64,000 nt of DNA from Falsiroseomonas stagni DSM 19981. GTDB lineage: Bacteria; Pseudomonadota; Alphaproteobacteria; Acetobacterales; Acetobacteraceae. The notes beneath the pieces were generated by a model. It was not told where the DNA came from. It ran no database searches and worked only from the letters and a program-made list of their open reading frames with translations. The DNA is taken from NCBI RefSeq assembly GCF_900114315.1, contig NZ_FOSQ01000005.1, positions 248,001 through 312,000 on the forward strand. The letters are read 5' to 3'. This document shows positions 58,617 through 64,000 of this stretch, piece after piece. How positions within the stretch are numbered: the first letter of the stretch is position 1; each line of letters starts with the position of its first letter. The position numbers were made by a program, and so were the translations under genes.

Positions 58617-60124
58617 ACGCCGCCGGCTTTCCCATCCTCAGCCTTGTCACCTTCCTGCCGCTGGCGGGGGCGCTGATCATCCTCACCGTGCGCGGTGAGG
58701 AGGAGGTCGTGGCGCGCAACGCCCGCTGGACGGCGCTCTGGACCAGCCTGATCACCTTCGCGCTGTCGCTGGTGCTCTGGGTGCGCTTCGACAGCGGCTC
58801 CGCCGATTTCCAGTTCGTGGAGCAGGCGAGCTGGCTGCCGGAATTCGGCGTCGGCTACCACATGGGCGTCGACGGCATCTCCGTGCTGTTCGTGCTGCTT
58901 TCCACCCTGCTGACGCCGCTCTGCATCCTGGCGTCGTGGGAGAGCGTGCAGTCGCGCGTCCGGGAATACATGGTCGCCTTCCTCGTGCTGGAAAGCATGA
59001 TGATCGGCATGTTCTGCGCGCTGGACTTCGTGCTGTTCTACATCTTCTTCGAAGCCGTGCTGATCCCGATGTTCCTCATCATCGGCGTTTGGGGCGGTGC
59101 GCGGCGGGTCTATGCCGCCTTCAAGTTCTTCCTCTACACGCTGGCCGGCTCCGTCCTCATGCTGCTGGCCATCCTGGCGGTCTGGTACCAGGCGGGCACG
59201 ACCGACATCCCGACGCTGATGGAGACGGTCTTCTCGCCGCGCATGCAGTTCTGGCTGTTCCTGGCCTTCTTCGCCTCCTTCGCCGTGAAGGTGCCGATGT
59301 GGCCGGTGCATACCTGGCTGCCGGATGCCCATGTGGAGGCGCCGACGGCGGGCTCCGTCATCCTGGCGGGCGTGCTGCTGAAGATGGGGGCCTACGGGTT
59401 CCTCCGCTTCAGCCTGCCGCTGCTGCCGCAGGCGAGTGCCGATTTCGCGCCCTTCATCTTCGCGCTGTCCGTCATCGCGGTGATCTACACCTCGCTGGTC
59501 GCGCTGGCGCAGGAGGACATGAAGAAGCTGATCGCCTACTCCTCGGTCGCCCATATGGGCATCGTGACGCTGGGCATCTTCACCTTCACGGCGCAGGGGC
59601 TGTCGGGCGCGCTGTTCACCATGCTGAGCCATGGCGTGGTCTCCGGCGCGCTCTTCCTCTGTGTTGGCGTGCTCTATGACCGCGTCCACAGCCGGGAGAT
59701 CGCGCGCTACGGTGGCGTGGCCAAGATCATGCCGGCCTATGCGCTGGTCTTCATGCTGTTCACCATGGCCTCCGTCGCCCTGCCGGGCTTGGCGGGCTTC
59801 CCGGGCGAACTGCTGGTGATCGTGGGCGCCTTCAAGGTCAGCCCCTGGGTCGCGCTGGGCGCCTGCATGGGCATGATCCTGGGTGCGGCCTATGCGCTCT
59901 ACCTCTATCGCCGGGTCGCCTTCGGCAAGATCACGCGCGACGATCTTCGCACGCTGCTCGACCTCAGCCCGCGGGAATACGCGGTCTTCGCGCCGCTGAT
60001 CCTGCTGACCCTCTGGATGGGGGTCTATCCCTCCTCCTTCCTCAATTTCTTCGAGGCAAGCGTGACGGCCCTCGTGACGCGGCATGAAGCCGCGCTCGGT
60101 GCCGCCCGCCTGGCCGGGATGTGA
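58613..60124 (+). CDS. nuoM: NADH-quinone oxidoreductase subunit M
   Basis: 503-residue antiporter-like proton-pumping subunit. It has [20 protein letters not shown] with the conserved Glu, [20 protein letters not shown] with the central Lys, [20 protein letters not shown], and [20 protein letters not shown]. About 14 hydrophobic helices. The start is ATGA-coupled with nuoL. Confidence 0.98.
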   Translation: MNAAGFPILSLVTFLPLAGALIILTVRGEEEVVARNARWTALWTSLITFALSLVLWVRFDSGSADFQFVEQASWLPEFGVGYHMGVDGISVLFVLLSTLLTPLCILASWESVQSRVREYMVAFLVLESMMIGMFCALDFVLFYIFFEAVLIPMFLIIGVWGGARRVYAAFKFFLYTLAGSVLMLLAILAVWYQAGTTDIPTLMETVFSPRMQFWLFLAFFASFAVKVPMWPVHTWLPDAHVEAPTAGSVILAGVLLKMGAYGFLRFSLPLLPQASADFAPFIFALSVIAVIYTSLVALAQEDMKKLIAYSSVAHMGIVTLGIFTFTAQGLSGALFTMLSHGVVSGALFLCVGVLYDRVHSREIARYGGVAKIMPAYALVFMLFTMASVALPGLAGFPGELLVIVGAFKVSPWVALGACMGMILGAAYALYLYRRVAFGKITRDDLRTLLDLSPREYAVFAPLILLTLWMGVYPSSFLNFFEASVTALVTRHEAALGAARLAGM

Positions 60125-60129
60125 GCCCG

Positions 60130-61548
60130 ATGAACTGGACCCTCGCGCTGCCGGAGATCGTCCTCGGCGTTTCCGGCCTGCTCATCCTGGCGGGTGGCGT
60201 GATCCCGAAGAAGGACACCTTCTTCCCCGTCTCCATGGCCGTCATCGGCGCCCTCGTCCTCACCGCCGCGCTGGTGCTGGGGCAGGGGGAGGGCACGGCC
60301 TTCATGGGGCAGTATGTCTCCGACGGCTTCTCCCGCTTCGCCAAGGTGCTGATCCTGCTGGGCGCGGCGCTGGCGCTCGTCCTGGCACTCGACTTCAACA
60401 CCAAGGCCGGGCTGGACCGCTTCGAATACGCGGTGCTGATGCTCTTCGCGGCGCAGGGCATGCTGGTCATGGTCTCGGCCAATGACCTGATGAGCCTCTA
60501 TATCGGGCTCGAGCTGCTGTCGCTCTCGCTCTACGTCATCGCGGCCTTCGATCGCGACAATCCCCGCAGCGCGGAGGCGGGGCTGAAGTATTTCGTGCTC
60601 GGCGCGCTGGCCTCGGGCCTTCTCCTGTACGGGTCGTCGCTGGTCTATGGCTTCGCGGGCACCACCAATTTCGACCGTCTGGCGGATGCGCTGTCCTCCG
60701 GCCAGGTGGGCATGGGGCTCATCATCGGGCTCGTCTTCGTGCTGGCGGGTCTCTGCTTCAAGATCAGCGCCGTGCCGTTCCACATGTGGACGCCCGACGT
60801 GTACGAGGGCGCCCCGACGCCGGTGACGGCTTTCTTCGCCACCGCCCCCAAGATCGCCGCGATCGCGCTGCTGATGCGCGTGCTGGCGGGGCCCTTCGGC
60901 GATCTCTCCGCGCAGTGGCAGCAGGTGATCTGGTTCGCCGCGGCGGGGTCCATGCTGCTCGGCGCCTTCGCGGCGCTGACGCAGAAGAACATCAAGCGGC
61001 TGATGGCCTATTCCTCCATCGGCCATGTCGGCTACGCGCTCATGGGCCTGGCGGTCGCGACTGATGGCGGGTTCCGCGGCGTGCTGGTCTACATGGCGAT
61101 CTACCTGGTCATGAACCTCGGCACCTTCGCGGTGCTGGTGGCGATGCGCCGCAACGGCAAGTCGCTCGAACAGGTGGATGACCTGGCGGGGCTGGGACGC
61201 ACCGATCCGCAGATGGCGCTGTGGATGGCGATCTTCATGTTCTCCATGGCCGGCGTGCCGCCGATGGCAGGCTTCTTCGGCAAGCTCTACGTCTTCCTCG
61301 CCGCGGTGCAGGAAGGCTTCTGGGTGCTCGCGCTGATCGGCGTCTTCACCAGCGTGGTGGGGTCCTATTACTACCTCCGCATCATCAAGGTGATGTACTT
61401 CGATGCGGCGGCGGAACCGATGGATCCGCGCCCGGCCGGGGTCACGGTGGTGATGGCGGGGACGGGCCTGCTGACGCTGCTGTTCTTCCTGTTCCCGGCG
61501 CCGATCATCGCGGCCGCCCAGGCGGCCATCGCCGCCCTGGCGGGATGA
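60130..61548 (+). CDS. nuoN: NADH-quinone oxidoreductase subunit N
   Basis: 472-residue antiporter-like subunit closing the nuo operon. It begins MNWTLALPEIVLG. Motifs are MSLYIGLELLSLSLYVIAAF (Glu), CFKISAVPFHMWTPDVYEGA (Lys) and KRLMAYSSIGHVGYALMGLA. GTG 60121 overlaps the nuoM stop and is an alternative start; ATG 60130 matches relatives. A 15-bp direct repeat lies in the 67-bp gap before birA. Confidence 0.97.
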   Translation: MNWTLALPEIVLGVSGLLILAGGVIPKKDTFFPVSMAVIGALVLTAALVLGQGEGTAFMGQYVSDGFSRFAKVLILLGAALALVLALDFNTKAGLDRFEYAVLMLFAAQGMLVMVSANDLMSLYIGLELLSLSLYVIAAFDRDNPRSAEAGLKYFVLGALASGLLLYGSSLVYGFAGTTNFDRLADALSSGQVGMGLIIGLVFVLAGLCFKISAVPFHMWTPDVYEGAPTPVTAFFATAPKIAAIALLMRVLAGPFGDLSAQWQQVIWFAAAGSMLLGAFAALTQKNIKRLMAYSSIGHVGYALMGLAVATDGGFRGVLVYMAIYLVMNLGTFAVLVAMRRNGKSLEQVDDLAGLGRTDPQMALWMAIFMFSMAGVPPMAGFFGKLYVFLAAVQEGFWVLALIGVFTSVVGSYYYLRIIKVMYFDAAAEPMDPRPAGVTVVMAGTGLLTLLFFLFPAPIIAAAQAAIAALAG

Positions 61549-61574
61549 CCACGGCCGTGATGGCCCGGCCACGC

Positions 61575-61604
61575 ATGGGCCAAGGCGGGATGGGCCAAGG
61601 CGGG
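61575..61604 (+). repeat. 15-bp direct repeat, two copies, between nuoN and birA
   Basis: ATGGGCCAAGGCGGG occurs at 61575-61589 and again at 61590-61604. It lies in the short gap between nuoN and birA. No function is evident. Confidence 0.8.
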
Positions 61605-61615
61605 ATGCGCGTGGC

Positions 61616-62356
61616 ATGAACCTGCCCCCGGCCGGCTGGCGGCTGCGGGTGCATGATTGCCTCGGCTCCACCACCGATCCCCTGTTGCGCCTGGCCGCGG
61701 CGGGGGAGCCGGAGGGGATCGCCATCCTCGCCCTGCGGCAGACGGCGGGGCGCGGCCGGGATGGGCGGGTCTGGGACAGCCCGGCCGGCAATCTGTATGT
61801 GTCTGCGCTGCTGCGGCCGGGCGGCCCGGCGCGCGATATCGGGCAGTGGGCGTTGCTGTCGGCGGTGGCGCTGCATGATGCGCTGTCCCCCTTCCTGCCC
61901 CCGGGGGCGAGGCTCACGGCGAAATGGCCGAACGACCTGCTGCTGGATGGCGCCAAGGTCGCCGGCATCCTGACCGACAGCGCCGCGGATCCGACCGGGC
62001 AGGTGGAGTGGATCATCTTCGGCATGGGCGCGAACCTGGCCGCTGCACCACCGGTGCCGGGCCGGGAGACTGCCTGCCTGGCGCGCGATGGCCACGCCGC
62101 GCCGGCGCCGCAGGTGGTGGCGGCCGCGCTGCTGCGCGCCATCGACTGGTGGCGCGGCGTGCTGGTGGCCGAGGGGTTCGGCGCGATTCGGCAGGCCTGG
62201 ATGGCGCGCGGGCCGGTCATGGGGCAGGCACTGGCCATGCGGGATGGCCGGGCTGGCCGCTATGCCGGGCTGGCGGATGACGGCAGCCTGCTGCTGGCCG
62301 GGGAGGGGCGGATCGTCGCCCTGTCCACTGGCGAGATCGGCGGGGAGGCGAGGTAG
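61616..62356 (+). CDS. birA: Biotin--[acetyl-CoA-carboxylase] ligase
   Basis: 246-residue biotin protein ligase that attaches biotin to carboxyl-carrier proteins. The biotin/ATP-binding GRGRDGRVWDSPAGNLYVS segment (near residues 43-61) contains the GRGRxGR motif, and LTAKWPNDLLLDGAKVAGIL holds the catalytic KWPND and GAKVAGIL motifs. No N-terminal helix-turn-helix is present, so it is the non-regulatory class I type. Its position between nuoN and coaX is common in alphaproteobacteria. Confidence 0.96.
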   Translation: MNLPPAGWRLRVHDCLGSTTDPLLRLAAAGEPEGIAILALRQTAGRGRDGRVWDSPAGNLYVSALLRPGGPARDIGQWALLSAVALHDALSPFLPPGARLTAKWPNDLLLDGAKVAGILTDSAADPTGQVEWIIFGMGANLAAAPPVPGRETACLARDGHAAPAPQVVAAALLRAIDWWRGVLVAEGFGAIRQAWMARGPVMGQALAMRDGRAGRYAGLADDGSLLLAGEGRIVALSTGEIGGEAR

Positions 62357-62362
62357 GGACCG

Positions 62363-63178
62363 ATGCTGCTGGCTGTTGATGCGGGCAATACCAATGTCGT
62401 CTTCGCGGTGCATGACGGCACGGAATGGCGCGGGCGCTGGCGCATCCGCACGGATGCCGAACGCACCTCCGACGAATATGCGGTGTGGCTGCTGACGCTG
62501 CTGCAGCATGCCGGCCTGAAGCCGCATGACATCGAGCGCTGCGTGATCGGCACCGTCGTGCCGGCCGCGCTCTACAATTTGCGCCGCCTGTCGCGCGAAT
62601 GGTTCGACTGCGAGCCGCTGATCGCGCGCGCCAGCCTGGATTGGGGCTTCGACATCCGCGTCGATGCGCCGCATGAGGTCGGTGCCGACCGGCTGCTGAA
62701 CGCCCTCGCCGCGCATGAACGCTACAAGGGGCCGCTGATCGTCATCGATTTCGGCACCGCCACCACTTTCGACGTGGTGGCGAAGGACGGCGCCTATCTC
62801 GGCGGCGTGATCGCGCCCGGCATCAACCTGTCGATCGAGGCGCTGCACCGCGCCGCGGCACGGCTGCCGCGGATCGGCATCGGGCGGCCGCAGGCGGTGG
62901 TCGGGCGGAATACGGTGGCGGCGATGCAGTCCGGCATCTATTGGGGGTATGTCGGATTGATCGAGGGGATCGTCGCGCGAATCAGGGCGGAGCAGGAGGA
63001 AGCGGTGGATGATCGCCTGAAGGTGATCGCGACCGGCGGCCTCGCCCCGCTTTTCGCCGAAGGCACCACGGTGATCGAGACGACGGACCAGGATACGACG
63101 CTGGATGGCCTTCGCCTGTTGGCGCTGCGCAACCCCGCACCCATCTTCACGCGGACCGCGCGACGCGACGACCCCTGA
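62363..63178 (+). CDS. coaX: Type III pantothenate kinase
   Basis: 271-residue enzyme catalysing the first step of coenzyme A synthesis. ASKHA-fold phosphate motifs are [18 protein letters not shown] (residues 2-19) and [20 protein letters not shown], with [20 protein letters not shown] and the [15 protein letters not shown] substrate motif. [19 protein letters not shown] forms the adenosine-binding part. It starts 6 bp after birA. Length fits the family. Confidence 0.97.
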   Translation: MLLAVDAGNTNVVFAVHDGTEWRGRWRIRTDAERTSDEYAVWLLTLLQHAGLKPHDIERCVIGTVVPAALYNLRRLSREWFDCEPLIARASLDWGFDIRVDAPHEVGADRLLNALAAHERYKGPLIVIDFGTATTFDVVAKDGAYLGGVIAPGINLSIEALHRAAARLPRIGIGRPQAVVGRNTVAAMQSGIYWGYVGLIEGIVARIRAEQEEAVDDRLKVIATGGLAPLFAEGTTVIETTDQDTTLDGLRLLALRNPAPIFTRTARRDDP

Positions 63179-63184
63179 GGCGAG

Positions 63185-63211
63185 GGCTGCCCCGATTTGA
63201 CGGCGGCAGCC
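63185..63211 (+). terminator. Hairpin between coaX and RNase J (weak terminator candidate)
   Basis: GGCTGCC at 63185-63191 pairs with GGCAGCC at 63205-63211, with an inner CCG/CGG extension. It begins 7 bases after the coaX stop but is not followed by a T-run, so it may be a Rho-type 3' boundary or only a structure. Confidence 0.3.
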
Positions 63212-63341
63212 CCCTCGGCCCGGTCGGCGTCTCGCCCCGAGACGACGAGGAAGCGCCATCCGGCCCCGACCGAGGGGTCCGGGCGGATGCGTGCTTCCGA
63301 CGATGACGACGACTGAACCGACTGAGAATTGGAAGAACAAC

Positions 63342-64000
63342 ATGACTGGAGACCTGGCCTTCATCCCGCTCGGCGGGACGGGGGAGATCGGACTCAACTT
63401 CAACGTCTATCGCTGTGACGGGGCGCTGCTGGCAGTGGATTGCGGCCTCGGCTTCGGGGGGCCTGAGCATCCCGAGGTGGAGGTGATGGTGCCGGACCCC
63501 GCCTGGCTGGCGGAACGGCGCGACCGGCTGCAGGGCCTGGTGATCACCCACGCGCATGAGGACCATGTGGGCGCGGTGGCGCATCTGTGGCGGCAGCTGC
63601 GCTGCCCCATCTGGTGCACGCCCTTCGTCGCCGCCGTGCTGCGGCGGAAGCTCGGTGAGGCCGGGCTCGGCCAGCAGGTACAGGTCCATGTGGTGCCGCC
63701 CGGCGGGCGGTTCGAGGTCGGCAGCTTCGACCTGGAATTCCTGCGGGTGTCCCATTCCGTGCCGGAAGCCCAGGCGCTGGCCATCCGCACGAAGTTCGGC
63801 AACGTGCTGCACACCGGCGACTGGAAGCTGGACCCGAACCCGCTGATCGGCCCACCGACGGATGAGGCCGCCTTCGCGCGCTTCGGGGCGGAAGGCGTGC
63901 TCGCCATGGTCTGCGACAGCACCAATGCGCTGGTCGAGGGCCATTCGGGCAGCGAAGCCGAGGTGCGGCGGAACATGACCGCCCTCATCAAGGGCATCAA
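63342..64000 (+). CDS. rnj: Ribonuclease J family metallo-beta-lactamase nuclease (3' end cut by window)
   Basis: First 219 residues of an RNase J, the 5'-to-3' exo- and endoribonuclease of RNA maturation and decay. It opens MTGDLAFIPLGGTGEIGLN and contains the zinc-binding motif THAHEDHVGA (HxHxDH), FEVGSFDLEFLRVSHSVPEA, and the next His/Asp of VLHTGDWKLDPNP, then MVCDSTNALVEGHSGSE with a conserved Asp. ATG 63342 has GGAAGA 7 bases upstream. The remaining beta-CASP domain and C-terminus lie beyond the window. Confidence 0.95.
   Translation, partial: MTGDLAFIPLGGTGEIGLNFNVYRCDGALLAVDCGLGFGGPEHPEVEVMVPDPAWLAERRDRLQGLVITHAHEDHVGAVAHLWRQLRCPIWCTPFVAAVLRRKLGEAGLGQQVQVHVVPPGGRFEVGSFDLEFLRVSHSVPEAQALAIRTKFGNVLHTGDWKLDPNPLIGPPTDEAAFARFGAEGVLAMVCDSTNALVEGHSGSEAEVRRNMTALIKGI

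Overview
This window is GC-rich bacterial chromosome (around 70% G+C by eye). It carries the tig-clpP-clpX-lon-hup order and a complete 14-gene nuo operon followed by birA-coaX-RNase J, both typical of Alphaproteobacteria. HWE-type kinase, SecDF, LpxB, a Bug-family binding protein and the base composition suggest an Acetobacteraceae/Roseomonas-like organism; this placement is inferred from gene content only. Both window ends cut genes: an ABC permease on the left and RNase J on the right.

Layout. 1-5911: ABC importer operon (permease, binding protein, amidohydrolase, two ATPases). 5897-7503: SnoaL-like protein and iron-type alcohol dehydrogenase. 7505-12310 (minus): EAL protein, Bug-family binding protein, SecF, SecD. 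12461-18947: Gfo/Idh oxidoreductase (+), then minus-strand ArsR-type regulator, HWE sensor kinase, and a tightly overlapped GNAT-nitrilase-lpxB operon. 18985-20302: PQ-loop membrane protein, then a GPP34-STAS gene pair. 20391-22450: a probable zinc module, hisI and a CobW GTPase divergent from a Fur/Zur regulator, with a palindrome between them. 22549-22905: winged-helix regulator. 23084-26515 (minus): Nudix-AlaX-SseA-MetC operon. 26553-30188: EamA exporter, sulfotransferase-TPR protein, GNAT, orphan ParA. 30402-35431: NAD(P)HX repair enzyme, malonyl-CoA decarboxylase, exported unknown, MFS transporter. 35492-39039: AceE-like E1 overlapped with a DUF4214-like methyltransferase.

39101-46973: tRNA-Leu, trigger factor, ClpP, ClpX, Lon, HU, tRNA-Val and tRNA-Asp. 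This is a protein-folding and degradation block with readable promoters and two clear intrinsic terminators. 47259-61548: nuoA-N, the proton-pumping NADH:quinone oxidoreductase, in standard order with short gaps and stop/start overlaps. 61616-64000: BirA, CoaX and the start of RNase J.

No CRISPR array, prophage, insertion sequence or dedicated defence system is visible. The least ordinary signals are three GC-rich tandem-repeat arrays (24 bp inside the HWE kinase, 22-bp hairpin units after an exported protein, 78 bp between tRNA genes), a perfect 20-bp palindrome upstream of hup, a duplicated hairpin at the clpX stop, the GPP34-STAS pair, and the candidate Zur operator overlapping a probably leaderless hisI start.
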